A stretch of 64,000 nt of DNA, taken from the NCBI GenBank assembly GCA_013365325.1, contig JABVXV010000088.1, positions 124,001 through 188,000 of the forward strand, written 5' to 3'. Position numbers and translations under genes: made by a program. Within the stretch, counting starts at the first letter, position 1, and the number at the start of each line of letters is the position of its first letter. Below the pieces are notes generated by a model, which had not been told where the DNA came from, searched no databases, and saw only the letters and a program-made list of their open reading frames with translations. Origin of the DNA: Dipetalonema caudispina. Lineage: Eukaryota; Nematoda; Chromadorea; Rhabditida; Onchocercidae. Positions 51,201 through 64,000 of this stretch are shown here, one piece after another.

Positions 51201-54200
51201 GTGTATAGTCAGCTTATGATAATAGGAAGGTTTCTATTATTCGATGCCATTATTTATTGGTCATTGGCTCTCTGTCTTTCTCTAGTGGTCACTCCATCAA
51301 TATTAAGGAAGAAAGAAAGAAAGAAATAGTGAGAGCATGTCGGTCGTATATATCTGGAAGTTCAGTATTAACCCACAATTATTGAGAATTATAAAAAATA
51401 ACCTTCGAGGGTAATGTTTTGAGATAAACATTAATAAATTTCAGGAGGATTCTTCTAGTATTAGCAATATTCCGCATAATGGTATCAAAGACACATACAG
51501 CAAGAATATCAGTTACAATAATAGAACTAATAAGCATTATGATCATAATGGCAGTGATCACAGTGGGAGCAATGGATACAATGATAAAGTAAACAAGTAT
51601 AAATCCACTGATTATCAGAATGGAACTGATCATAGTGAAACGATTGCTAATGATAGTTCGCCAAGTTCCTCAGAACACATTAATCATGATGCGGAATTGG
51701 GTAAGATTTGAATATGTGACAGTTAATAATGTATTATCCATTTTTTTGATTGATATCCGAAGATATTGCATAAATTGATCCACAAGATGCAAAGAATTGT
51801 CGAATTATTTGATTGGAATAATTATTAATAGCTGAATAGTACTACAAACTTTGATGATTTAAAGCTTTTAATTTTCACTAGTATTTCGAAAAAATTTCAT
51901 AGAAGAGGAAATATTGCAGAGAATGAATCAAATGATTCAAGTGTTCAAGATTTTGATGAAGAAGAGCAACCACTGGGATACATCGATCATATTTGTCCTC
52001 GGTATGTCCCAATTATATAAAATCACAGATAAGTAAGTAACAAATGAATATTCGAGAATTGGACTTTCATTCCGAAAATTTTGAATTTAGTTTTTTTTTT
52101 TCAATTTTGAATTGATACTTCTCACTGTAAACTAAATGGCTCCCTTTAGCTATCTTCAACAAAATGTCAACTGGTGGATATTGGCCAATGATCAACTTAA
52201 AGGGACTATTTTTGAAAGTTTTCGATTAAGTGAAGTACTTCATGTAAGCTATTCCTCCTCTTCTTTTCATTCATATAGGTGCAAAAAAAATAAATTGTGT
52301 AAAATTTGTCATAGCGTAATTGTTGACAAACTTCATTGCAGTTATTTCAGAGATTCCCACAACAACCGTACAAGTTAGGCGGTAAATTTTTTGTAACAGA
52401 AGAGCAACTTAAACGGGTGCAAGAGGTCAGGCAACAGCTATCTCTTGATTTGACAAAACTTCGTAATGCACTGTACAAGTAAGAAATGACCTTATAATTT
52501 TAATATTTGCAAATTTTTCAATCTTTCATAACGTTAATAATATCCCATTTATGATTCCTGGAAATTTCTTATTAATCATCTTTTACCCAATGATAACCTG
52601 TAACTCAAAAAATGACATCCAAGGGTCACATGATAGTCCTAATTTATTCAAGAAGGAAGCTCTCTTTCTTTCAACCTTCTCATAAATGAATGATTGATAC
52701 AATTATTGACTGTACCTACTCGACCGCTTCCATTGCTAGTAGTCATGGTAGCGGTAGCCATATAGTAGCCAAGTGTACAATTCTGTCATTAATTTACTAA
52801 GTTGTATCACGGCAGTGATATTGTTCTACAATGGTTTACTCTTGAGTTATATTACAAAATAAAAAGGCCTCATCAATTTTCATTCTATCCTCTCTTTCAT
52901 TTTACTGTGTATTTTGAAATTTATTAATTCAGTTTGGATTTGAACAGTTTACCGATAGAACAAGTTGATTTGATTGCAAATATTGCACCAACTTCGATGG
53001 ATGTATTCTACTTATTGGATTATGAAAGTGCTAATCCTACTGCAATAATTGGAGAGAATGAACAGTTTTTATTAAAGGTTAAAGTTTGCGAAAAAAAACA
53101 TTAACAGAAATTAGTTGATCAATGTGAAAGAATGCTAGAATTTTTTGCATTCCAATGTTAAATGTGAAATTAAATTTTAGCTAATTTAAGATGGGAAATA
53201 TCTATCTGATATTGTGAGATTTTATGCAAATAATAGCATCTCATAATATATTTGTAAGGAATTTCGTTAGATTTTAGTCCTTTATACTGTTATTAATACA
53301 AATATCTTCACTAGCGATCAAAGCATAGTTAATCTCTGATGAAAAGAGAACTGATTTCCAATTTTCCCCGGTATAAAAATCTCAAATATTTTTGAAAAAA
53401 TCAATTGTAAAATTCAGCTTGCGAAAATCGATCGGATAGAAGAAAAACTGCATGCAATGTCATTCATGGGACATGTTAACAGTCGTGTAACGGAGATCAT
53501 GAAAGTTAGTTCTTTTTTTAGTTTGAGATTAATGTAAATTTAAAAAATTTTTTAATTAAAATATATCAGTATATGCATGTGCAATGTTTTCTAAGAAGAA
53601 ATTATTAGCTAGTTGTAAGAGAAAAAAAATTACTGGAAGAAATTTTAACTAAGAGTTATAAATCGGAAAAGGAATTTCCAAGAGAGTAATTCCAGTATTC
53701 ATAATGTTTTAATGATGATGATGAAATTGTAGCATTAATGAGACAACTAAAAAATTGCTTTAATTTTAACTAATTATTTCATTTTAGAGTTTCGAAGATC
53801 TCACAAATATTGTAAAAGTTTTGAAGAAAAATCGTGGATTTCGTGCTTTGCTACGTGTTGTTCTTGTCTTCATGAATTTCATCATTGGAGATTTTACAGC
53901 CAGAACAATTCGAGGCTTCAGAGCATCAGATCTTACAAAAGTGAATCGTTCATTATCTTTTCGAATCATAAGATTAAATTCTTTCAAATAATCTTGAAGG
54001 ATTTCTACGACAGTACTAATTTTATGTTGATATTTTACAGATTTGTGCAACGGAAATATGTAACTCACCAAGAACAACATTACTGAATATTGTAGCATCA
54101 TCTACTATTTCGGAATTTCCTGAAGTTTGTATCTTTCGTGATACTCTTCCGGCATTGGAAAGAGCTTCACGAGGTTATTTACTTACTTACTTTCACTTAA

Positions 54201-54970
54201 TCATTAACCGATTACGGCTATTGATATATGTTTCTAGCAAACATTCTCTCCATTTGCATTGCATAAGAATATAAGATCCTTTATAATTGATTGGCTCTCT
54301 CATCATGGTTTCTTTTAGATAGCTTTGTGATTATTTAATAAGTTTATTCTTGAAATATACAAAATGTATGAAAATTTTGAAGAATTTTATATTCTTAAGA
54401 GGATCTGAAATAAGGTCATTATGCAAATGGAACCAATGAAAAGTACCATGAATTTTTTTTAAAAAAAAGCTAATATTATTTCAACCTAAAAATCATTTTT
54501 GGTTTTGTGATCAGTGAACTTCCAAGAGCTTTCTGCAACAGTACGACGCCTCGAACGAGATTATTTACGATTTGATCGAGAAGCAAGTCGTTTGGATGAT
54601 AAGGGACAAATTGCTGGATACAGAGAAGTGATTAGAAATAAAGTAATGGAAGTAAAGGATGGCTATCGTGAATGCAAGGTTTTCATTCTCATCCTTTTTC
54701 TTTTTTTTTGTTTTCGCATTATTTTCTTTTCATTTAAAATAGATTGCTGACGTAAGTATAAGTATGATACTAAAATAAAGTTAAATATGGATAATACTAC
54801 AGACCGGTCTCTGCAAAACGATGCGTTTCTTTGGTGAATTAGTAGACGAAGATATTGGTCCCGAAATTCCTGAAACATTTTTCGCCAGTATCGCTACTTT
54901 TTATCGTCAGCTTCAACGAGCTTGGATTGATGTCCATCTGCACGGTATCCCAGTGACTAGAGCTGTTTGA
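48252..54970 (+). CDS. fozi-1: FOZI-1 orthologue: two C2H2 zinc fingers plus formin-homology-2 domain (15 exons, predicted 822 aa)
   Basis: Exons 48252-48743, 49543-49707, 50231-50440, 50605-50723, 50832-50895, 51445-51700, 51920-52001, 52150-52243, 52342-52478, 52933-53077, 53418-53504, 53788-53940, 54041-54173, 54515-54678, 54803-54970 join in frame. Residues 1-164 are Q/S/T-rich with a Q-run. Exon 2 is two fingers (WCELC...H...HH; FICPQCKFSSSYSKNN...H...H). Exons 3-7 are a disordered N/S-rich linker with a basic patch (RRRGMKHP). From exon 8 an FH2 domain follows: NVNWWILANDQLKGTIFESF, then FEDLTNIVKVLKKNRGFRAL, GFRASDLTK, and a helical tail (ELSATVRRLERDYLRF). In C. elegans, FOZI-1 is a nuclear transcription factor in ASE neuron and M-lineage fate, with an FH2 that lacks actin activity; here the canonical GN-x-L/M-N and KL-x-D-x-K stretches also look altered. 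Exon 7's acceptor has an alternative at ~51900. Confidence 0.9.
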
Positions 54971-57785
54971 GTAATTTGGATACTAAATACATATTTTTGC
55001 ATAACACAGATGTAGCACATTTGGCTTCAAGTTTATCCATGATAAAGTACATTTCTATTTTGTACTAATCCGGAACAATCATAGACACTATTGTCTTAAT
55101 TCTAAGGAAAATATGATACCTCACTATTGCTTGTTCAACTATTGCATGCCAGAATGGGTAATCTTGGCCTTTTTGCAGAAATTATACACTTTTTTATCGG
55201 TATATTTTTAGTTTTCGGTACTATATCCAACCATACCTTAATTAAATGCTCTCCTACCAATTGTGCAGTATTAAGGCGTTTAGGGTAAATCTGTTGGAAG
55301 CTACCATTTCATTTACTTCTTATGTTGTTATTATTATTATTATGCATATTTTGATTTCGAAGTTATACTTACCTCAGAGAACAACAGTGAAAAGAATTAC
55401 AGTTCCAATCCATTTTCATATATTCGTAACGAAATGACACATAATTTGATGTTTTATGTTTGCAATGTTCAAGCTAGCCCATAACCATGTTAACCTATCT
55501 TACTATCGGAACTTGCGCCTAATTAAAAACGTCTTCAATGTATTGTAAAAGTAAGTTTAATTAAGTAATTAATTTTAGTGCAAGATCTGAACTGTTGTTA
55601 TATCAAAAATGTTTTTAGTTACGATTTTCACTCTCCGCATCATCGCTGATTATTGTTCACTTTTTTTGATAAATTAATTTGTTCTCTCATTCCCACTTAT
55701 TTTGATAGGTTCAGCACCCACACACACCCACACACACCCACACACACACACACACACTCACAGACACACACATACACACATGCACATATATATATTTCTG
55801 ACGTTCCAACGATTTGAATTTTTCATTTGTTAAACCGATCGTATTTAAAAATTCGTTGCATGTGTATTTTGTTGACAGCAGAAAATAAGTTAATTTCTTT
55901 TGCATGTACTCAATACACCAATTGATTGAACTATAATTTTATATCAATCAGTTGATCTGATCCACAACAGTAAAGTTGGTTGAAGATGTATGAAACCATC
56001 AATCGATTAAAATATTGCCATCACACAGGCATTAGCAATTGTGCTCGACTACTTGCGCAAATTACTAATAAGGTCAAGATTCAAAAAGATATGATGTCAG
56101 GATTTGCGGTTGAGTGAGGTCAGAGTTCGAAGGAATCGGTGTTACAGGATCATAAATTAAACTGTCGACTCTCAAAAATTGACCAAGTCTCTATTTCTCT
56201 TCTTTTCTTTTGGTTATGGTCAAGCAAACTACTCAAGATAGCCATTATCAAAACGGTAAGTATCATCGAAATATGCGATGACATTTATGTAAATGAATAT
56301 CTGTACAGTTACATCTTCAAATATCGTGTTGAATTTTGATACATTGAACATCGTTTCGCATGTAATATCATTGATTTTGTATATTGGGTTGAAATTTTAA
56401 CGTTGAATATACCACTTTACTTTAATTATCATTTTTACAATAATATACCTCTTCCATTTATCCATAAACGAATATCGCTACAGGTACAAGAAAAAAGTAT
56501 GCAGCGTTGAAAGATTCGAATTGAAATATACAATAAACTAAAATGAATTCATTTCTTAATGTTCGCTATTATTTTCCAATAGATTTATCATTATAAATAC
56601 CCATCCATTTCATTTATTTTATGGAAAATTTCATTATCATGTTATTATACGTAGAAGACGTGATCGATTTAATGATCTTTTTTAACTAATAGACAGTATC
56701 ATCACTTAGATTATACGTGTCACAAATGCGACAATATGTGATTTTCCGTAAGAAATTAATGAATATAATGAATCGACTGGGTCATAGACGAAAATTAAAA
56801 TTCTTTTGTCCAATCGTAAACCTTATTGATGTTCAAAATTCAAATATTGCTTGTAATGGGAATAGTGCTAGAAATCATTGAACAACAATTTTGAACAGCT
56901 CAATCGATTTAGTTACAGAGGATAACTCCAATCAATGCACTCAATCGATATACTTCATCAGCACTTTGACCATTGATTATTTGATGAAGGAAAAGATGCC
57001 GAAAGCTTAGAAAAATGCTTTGACCATTTATTGTTAAAAGTAAGGAAAAAAAAAAAAAGAAACCATTCAGTTCAATATTTCATAGGAATGTATTCCTTTT
57101 ACATTTTGTTAAGCAATAGCCACCTCATATCCATTGAATTGAAAATGTTTTTATCATTAGATACAATATATCTTGATCGGATACTTTATTCATTTATATC
57201 ATCTACTCTATGAATTATCCTCGAACTATATCAATTATTCCTTAACTACCAATTAAATCAATTCTATTTTTATTCAATAAAAGTTTGATTGATAATAATC
57301 TGTTTTGTAGCTATGCAAATCAAATAAGATTATTTAATTTATTCATTGTTAAACCAAAAATGAAATCAATCTAACACCGAAGGAGATATTGCATATCTAT
57401 TCCATAATCTCTTGAACTTTAATACTGCTACAGTAGTAATTTTCCACAATATATTCGTTTACGTTGCATTTGACGTTATTAGTTAATTAGAACAGTTTTT
57501 TGTGAGTAATGATATTTGTATTATTGTACCAAAATATGATAATGAACATATCGTCGCTTAACAAAGTATTTGAGACATTCATCTAATGATTTATTAAATT
57601 TTAACGATACCGTTATGCGATTCTTGAAAATGAATTAAAAATATTTGAAACTAATCATTTCAGGCTTTTAAGTTCTCAATATTCGTACCTGCAACCAGTT
57701 TTTTTCTTTTATCGAAATTAGCTTCATTTTCAAACCGATAATTTGAGCGACTGCTGCTAAGTTCGTGAAAGCTACTGCTAACAAA
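54971..57785. other. Spacer between fozi-1 and its paralogue
   Basis: 2.8 kb AT-rich with a CA microsatellite. I saw no remnant of FH2 exons, so the paralogue's missing domain is not simply displaced here. Confidence 0.45.
55714..55794. repeat. (CA)n microsatellite
   Basis: Imperfect CACCCACA/CA units running into TATATATA. Confidence 0.95.
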
Positions 57786-59180
57786 ATGTCAGAAAAACAA
57801 GTGAAGATACCAAGTGCTTCAGAAAGAACTAATATATTCTCGCCTCAAACTGTAACTAACAGATCCGATTCCAGTTTCAATGCTTCAGCAGAAACCAATG
57901 TATTTTCTCTTGGAACTGCAATTAATAACAACACCAGCTTATATGGATCCGGTTCGAATGCTCCATCAGGAACCAATGTATTTTCTCTTGGAGCTGCAAC
58001 TAATGCTAACGCTGTTTTACTGCCATGTTCCGCATCGTTAATTAGCTTGCACGACTTGAATACAGGAACAGACACTTTATATTGCGCTCTTCCCCTGGAT
58101 TCTTACATTTTTTTGGAGAAGATAGCACAGTTAAGACAGCATTTTAATAACTTAAATAAGGAACAAAAAGATGAGTTATTGCTACAACTACAAAATCGTA
58201 GGTTATTCCAGCAACAGCTTACTAATTATTTACAACAACAAACATTATTACTTCAAAAATATAACCAGAGACAAGGACAAAGACCCAGAAACAATTACGT
58301 AAGTGTAGTTTTTCGGATTTGTCAAAATTTCTTCAATAAAACTCATTTATACGCATTTCTAAGATAAAGAAGAAATGAGTTGCCAATTTCACTTCATTTT
58401 CAGTTAGATTTTTTAAAAAAATAATAAGCAGGAAAGAGATTAAGAAAGCAGAAATATATTGTGTATACAAGGCTTTTACTGACTGTAATTAGGCTAGTTT
58501 TCTTCTTCATCTAATTCCTATTAATTAAACAAATTTTTCCTTCATCAATCAAAAGACTGATTGTTAACTGTACTAAAATAACACTAATGATCTTAATAAT
58601 CAAAAAAATAAAAATAAAAAAAACAACATTTCTTCCTTTTTTTTTTCAGATTTGCCAGTTATGCAACAAAGCAGTACACAGTTCAAAGCTACCATGCCAT
58701 GTACGAATGGCACATCTGAAAATACCGCTGTACTCTTGCACAAAGTGCAGTAAAAGTTCAGCTTACTCGAAGAATAACATCAAAGTGCATATGTTTAGAA
58801 AACACGGAATAACAGATGTATGTTATTTCAAACATTTTCATAATATCATAATTTTCAGAATTGTGAGATTTTTCATGAAACGTTTAATTTTTTTTCCTGA
58901 ATATATATCAATATAAAATTCTTTCATATAATCTGATTATATTTTTTTTTTCTAGCAAATTTTCATTTCTTTAAAAACTATTGATATAATCTTATCAGAA
59001 CTTTAGTAAAGGGTTGATAGTTATGTTGGTTTTCAGCCTGAGCCAACCGATCGTTCGATTTTATACGTCGCAAAAGTCAAAAATTTAATGAAGCAATGTT
59101 TTCCAAACGTCAAAAGTCGAGATGTTTTCAACAGCTCATTTCTATCACTGAGTTTAACTCAAGCAAACGATAGCGATTAG
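57786..59180 (+). CDS. FOZI-1-like paralogue with two zinc fingers but no FH2 domain (3 exons, 274 aa)
   Basis: Exons 57786-58298, 58650-58817 and 59037-59180 join in phase 0 with GTAAGT and GTATGT donors. Exon 2 (ICQLCNKAVHSSKLPCHVRM ... CTKCSKSSAYSKNNIKVHM) clearly matches fozi-1 exon 2 (WCELCLREVHSSKLPCHIRQ ... CPQCKFSSSYSKNNVKSHM). Exon 3 (EPTDRS...VKNLMKQCFPNVKSR) matches the start of fozi-1 exon 3 (EEPISH...VEQLMKRCFPTVRGR), then ends at TAG 50-odd codons in, with no linker or FH2. Exon 1 is unlike fozi-1: three spaced TN(I/V)FS-type repeats (two are TNVFSLG), then a Q-rich helical segment. It starts at ATG 57786; an in-frame upstream GTG is ignored. Probably a nuclear DNA-binding protein that could compete with or modulate FOZI-1 (inference). 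It sits 2.8 kb downstream on the same strand. Confidence 0.85.
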
Positions 59181-62100
59181 TTCTCTGAACAGATGAAGAG
59201 CTATAAAAAAAAAAAGGTTATAACAATCCTCATGATAAAGGCTTATTCTAGACCTGGAATATTCAATCACTCAAATGATCTTTCAAATAAGCAATGAATT
59301 GAAAATATTCAAAGTCCTCAAAAGTAAGATCTCTTCTCTTTCCTCTTGCGGATCTTCGATCCTCCGCAAAATATGAGAAAAAGATTGAAGACTTACGATC
59401 TTAGTTTACAGATTATAAAGCTTGGTAGTAACCTAAAAATAGTCTTTAGAAAGAAGAAGACACTTACTGTTATATATTTCGTTTTTTCTTATTTAATCTT
59501 TTTATTTTTCTTAAAAAAATTTGAATTGTATAGCAAAAGGAAGCAAAAATTCTAACAATAATTTGTAAGAAAATAGGAAGAAGAAACTGTGGTATGATGT
59601 ATATAATAATAACTAAAATTAATTCGTTAAAAATTCATTATTTGCAGCCATTAGTTGATAATCGCAAATTATCGTAGAAGCTTAACAATATTTTGAGTCA
59701 AAATTCATTCACTACATCATATCTTCAGCAATATCACTCATTTATGCTCTGTTAAGAAGTGTGATGTGTAACATGATATGAAAATCCAAACTATTTCACC
59801 TTTAACATCTTATCATTGAATGATTTCATTCATACATTGCAGGGTGATCACATTCAAAGGTGTTAAATGTGATCAAAGGTGTTAAATGTGATCACAGGTG
59901 ATCACATTTAACACCCATACATTGCAGGGCAATTCAAAATAATAATCAGCTGGTATCACAATTCTTTGTTTTAGTTTATCAGTCTTGATTCACTGTAAAT
60001 TTCTTTCTCGTATTTGCTGTGTTGTGCGGTCTGCTGAGATTCCTTTGATAAGATGTTGGACAAATCAAATGGAATGAAATTTTAACGAAAATTTTGATAT
60101 GTTTCATTTTCTACCAATTCATGCTAAAATTCATGTATTGATTCCTTTTAAGTTACAAATGCTTAAAATAATTATCGATGATCATAAAGCATTGACAGAA
60201 ATGATTTGATGTATGCATGATTTCATTGATCCGTCTTAGCATCAATTGATTTGATAATGGTTGTTTGGATCAGCTACATATCATTGCCAGTTACAATTGA
60301 TGATTACTCCAAACATTTGTAATTTCAATGATGTTATTTAGTGAATTTCATGTAATTTTCTCTCCATCCTCCGTTTTCAATTTTTTTAAACCATTAATAT
60401 GATGAAGTATCAACGTTAAATTGAGGTTGAATTTTGATGGATCGAGAAAGGCAATCGCTGTCATAGTTTATCATGTTTCTTTTTTTTTGTCAATTATGAA
60501 ATATTATGATTGACAAAAAAGGATTTCGAAATTTCCTTAAAAGATCATTCATTTCTAGTAGAAGTTGTATGTTTTTTTGTGTGTATGATTTTTATTTTTC
60601 TTTATTTTCTATTGATATTGGATTTCTTTATTGATCTTTGAATTTCATCGTGCTCTGTTCTCGGATGATCCGACCTACATCTCCGCATCATCTCCTTATT
60701 ATACTACTAATGTTTTTGCATAAAATTATTTTGGAAAAAAAATTGCTTCAGCATAAATGTGCTTTCTGATTATTAATTATCTAGCAGGAACATTAAATTT
60801 ATAGATGAAATCAGTAATAACTGATTAAATCATAAATCGTTAAATTCATGTCATCTGTACGTCATTGACGTCAGATTAATTTTGTTTCCACTACAAGTGA
60901 GATATACGAAAGAGTATGGTAATTTACATATATACTTATAGAAGAAGCTAACGTTAATATGCGAAACTAATTAAATTTCTTTTGGATATATGTATGCTTG
61001 TCTACAATTCCTCTAGCCTAGCACTCTAATGCAGGCTATTTGAAAGAAATGAATAATCTTTCAGTCCTAGTCAATAGAGTGAGTATGGTTGTGTGGTCTA
61101 TCACAATTCAAATATTTTAATCATTTTTCAATTATTTTAATTATGAATCAATATTATTTGTAGTATTCTTTCTTGGCTCTTTTAAAATATTTGTCATTTT
61201 TTCTTACATTACTAAAGCATTCTTACATCACTTTTTACAACGATCCAAGTCGAACATTAACATTATTTTATCAGTAAGTACATTTGTTAATAAATTGAAA
61301 GTCTACATTCAATTTTAAGTCTTTCTAAGTTCAACTTATATGATTCGTTTATATAAATTGCTTTAGTAGGCTACATATTTTTCTCAGTTTTGAATGCTTT
61401 AGTAAATTGTCCCATCTCTGTTAATAAGCGGAAAGTTCGAAAGTTTGAACCAAATATGCCTATTGAATGGCCTTATATATAGTAGGAGGCATCATATCCC
61501 AGTTGAATAAGTATGATGATGAATTTGTAAGTGCAATGATGGTGTTATTCTGACAGAATTGAAGTACGAACGAACGTTTATTAGGATTAGTAAAGAGGCC
61601 AAGCCAGGGTATCGTCAGATAAGCTTGAGACTAGGCTAAGCTTATTTTCTGTTGTCATCATCAAATTTGCAGTTTACGGGCAATAAAATGACAGAGATCC
61701 TAGAAAACAAATTGATAGATGTTTTCCTCTGTTTTTACCATTCTATCATGGTCCAATACGGGAACTAGGCACTTAGCTTTCAACAAAATAATGCTATCAA
61801 CAGCAAGCTATTCCATAAGTTTGACCTTTTCCTTTCTTTCTGTCGTATTTTTTGCTTCAGTATTTTTCCATTCATTTTTTGACAATTATTTCATCATTTA
61901 TTTTTATTCATCTTTCATGATTGATAACTGATATCAAAATTGCAACTAGACTAATCATTCAGAAAGATTGTTTTCATACCCAATGGAATTTTCAGTTTTA
62001 TTTCCTGTCTTTTTCAAATTAGACTATTCGATGAGTATTCTATTCTTTCCTTTTCTTTTTTTTTTGTATCTCTTAAGTTGAAGATTATCAGAATTGCTTA

Positions 62101-64000
62101 ATTTTCAAGCAGGTAATATATCTGTCCTTTTTTCTCTCTCTCCTCGATTAATTCAGATATCATGAAAAAGAAAAAGTTCAACATTCAAGCATATTTGTCA
62201 AAGTTGTGAAGTTATGCATAACTTGAAGGAATGATGTCATTTAGAGCAATGAGGAGTGACAAAGTCGATATTTCGATGCCTTCTTTTGCACTAATCTAGT
62301 TTGATTACTCTTAAAAACAGGTAGAGAAGCCAAATGTTATGCATACCTTTATCACATATTTCAATTTCATTCCTTACAACTTTATTATTTCATTTATTGT
62401 TTGTTATGAAAATGCTAATCGAACGATATTAGCAAATATCATTTCCAAATTTTCATCATGTCATTTTCTTACTGCTATATTCGAATTCATCAATCATAAT
62501 CGTTTATCAATGATATTATCTTTGAATTTGATTTCTTTAAAAAAAGCAAGAAGAAAAGAAAAAAGCCATATTGGAGTATAGTGATCATCAAAATACCTAT
62601 CTATCTATGTAGATTTAACAGATTTTGCTGACAAATATGAAATTTTTTTGAGTTATGCGTTTTATATGAGGGGAAAAAAAGGAAGGAAACTGAAAAACAC
62701 TTCGTCATAATTCTCGACAAAAACAAATTTCGGGAATTTTTTTATTTTCTTAAGCACTTCCTCCAATTGACCACTGAAGAAGTACAAATAAAGCTTTCAG
62801 GCCAAAAGCACATACTCATTGAACGTAACCTACCAAAGATTCTTCTAGGCTCTTTTAACTCATCCAAACTTCCATTCAGTTAGAAAAAAAGGAAAAAAAT
62901 TCGTCATCATAATCTGTTCAGAAAACTTGTCAAAGTATACATCGAAATCAACCAACTTTTTTATCAAAAATTTTCAAAACTTTTTTTTTGAAATTAATAT
63001 TTTTCCAATAGATTTTTTTTTCTTTTTTCATCTATCGCAACATCATTTTATTATTTCAATACATTTGAGCAAATAAATTGAACATTAAAAGATATAATTG
63101 TGGATGTGATATAATAGGTGTACGATTGATTGTTGTATGTATATCATTATATTCAACTAGCATCGAGAAAAATATCTTACTAAAAATCTAAATATAATTA
63201 TAAGAAATAAATGAAATTATTTCTGATTTTCAGTCTGGTTTTCAATTTCCTTTTCTCAATGGAATTATATAATGGAAAGAATAGAAGAAAATGAAAATCA
63301 CTTATTAATCTATTTCATCTAATATAACTTTATAGGGCTGAGAAAAAGGTGGTAGGCAAAAAAGAAAAATGCAAAATTTGCTATTGCAATAGAGCTCATA
63401 TGCTTTTGAATTTAGTATTTGATAATTATTCAGTGTGAGAGAGAGAGAGAGGGAGTGAGATTATGTATGTAACGTCATCTTCATTTTTTAACATTGATAA
63501 ATAAAAAAGCTTTTCTTTTTTTTTTTTTTTCCTTTTTTGTTGGATATTATTGATGATTCTATTCGTTCATCTTACAAATGGTAAAAAAAAAAGTTTTTTT
63601 TTTTTCTTTCTTTTAGCCAACCAAATTTTCATTTTGCCATTTTCTCCTATTGATAAAAATGGATGTGGAATTGAACGAGCGGAAGGAAATAAATGTTTGG
63701 CCCAAATTAGCTCATTTAGCTATGCTAAAACGTAATATTACATTTGAGAAATTGATTTAGAAATCAATATATTGAATAAACTTGTACATCTAAACGAAAC
63801 AATTAATTAGATTATTTATTGTCTAAAACTTTTTCCTTCTACTTCTTTTCCAAAATGATATGTTCAATTGATATGCTATTCTATCTACTTAACAACAACA
63901 GTATTGCCAAACGATTTATAATACCTCAGAAGGTAACAAATAGTTAGCAGAATTGGCTAATTTTTTATAACAACAATTTCCTATGAATTTAGTTTAATGT
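59181..64000. other. 3' flank, no supported gene
   Basis: AT-rich with poly-T and GA tracts. Open frames up to 80 codons (for example 62339-62581) lack motifs. A short inverted pair ATAAGCTT/AAGCTTAT lies at 61619-61645. Confidence 0.4.
59831..59929. repeat. Snap-back palindrome flanked by 14-bp direct repeats
   Basis: CATACATTGCAGGG occurs at 59831-59844 and 59916-59929. Between them, a 19-bp unit (GGTGTTAAATGTGATCAAA type) is repeated directly (59859 and 59878), and the second copy forms a perfect 18-bp inverted repeat (59878-59895 with 59898-59915) around a 2-base loop. It could be a tiny foldback element with a target-site duplication or a replication template-switch product. Confidence 0.85.

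Noticed and set aside
61619..61645. Inverted pair ATAAGCTT/AAGCTTAT as a hairpin or terminator
   Set aside because: Eight-base arms are expected by chance at this scale and there is no adjacent gene.

Overview
The window looks like nuclear DNA of a nematode, most likely a clade III (spirurid or filarial) worm. It is AT-rich, with small exons, T-rich acceptors ending in CAG or TAG, many poly-T/poly-A tracts, and recognisably worm genes: a FOZI-1 type zinc-finger/formin protein, two ten-cysteine TIL ('smapin'-like) protease inhibitors, and a very short small heat shock protein. There are no bacterial operons, CRISPR arrays or rRNA genes. Because the genes are split by introns, I assembled exon models by hand from splice signals and reading phase. 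Each CDS entry spans the whole gene and lists its exons in the evidence.

Layout. 1-1946 (-): the 5' two thirds of a SAM50/GOP-3 gene, cut by the window edge. 2884-5043 (+): a divergent gene whose spliced frame joins an Argonaute MID-like region to an RRM without an intervening PIWI domain. 6410-6778 (-): a small HSP with a strong heat shock element about 545 bp upstream. 9193-9592 (-): a tiny cysteine-rich protein. 10373-13352 (-): a seven-exon C2H2 zinc-finger protein I do not recognise. 15135-15833 and 16757-17963 (-): two tandem TIL inhibitor genes of identical architecture.

18-48 kb: about 30 kb in which I can support no gene. It holds simple repeats, homopolymers, a G-quadruplex-prone island and a 3.54 kb direct repeat (19852-23391 and 34983-38522) that matches wherever I compared it, including poly-A lengths.

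48252-54970 (+): a fifteen-exon fozi-1 orthologue (predicted 822 aa; Q-rich N-terminus, two C2H2 fingers, FH2 domain). 57786-59180 (+): a three-exon paralogue that keeps the finger exons and the start of the next exon but stops before the FH2 part. The last 4.8 kb shows no gene but contains a small snap-back palindrome between 14-bp direct repeats.

The genes do not form one pathway. The most interesting items are the MID-RRM model, the fozi-1 / truncated paralogue pair, the apparently perfect 3.5 kb duplication, and the heat shock element with its duplicated acceptor/start motif.
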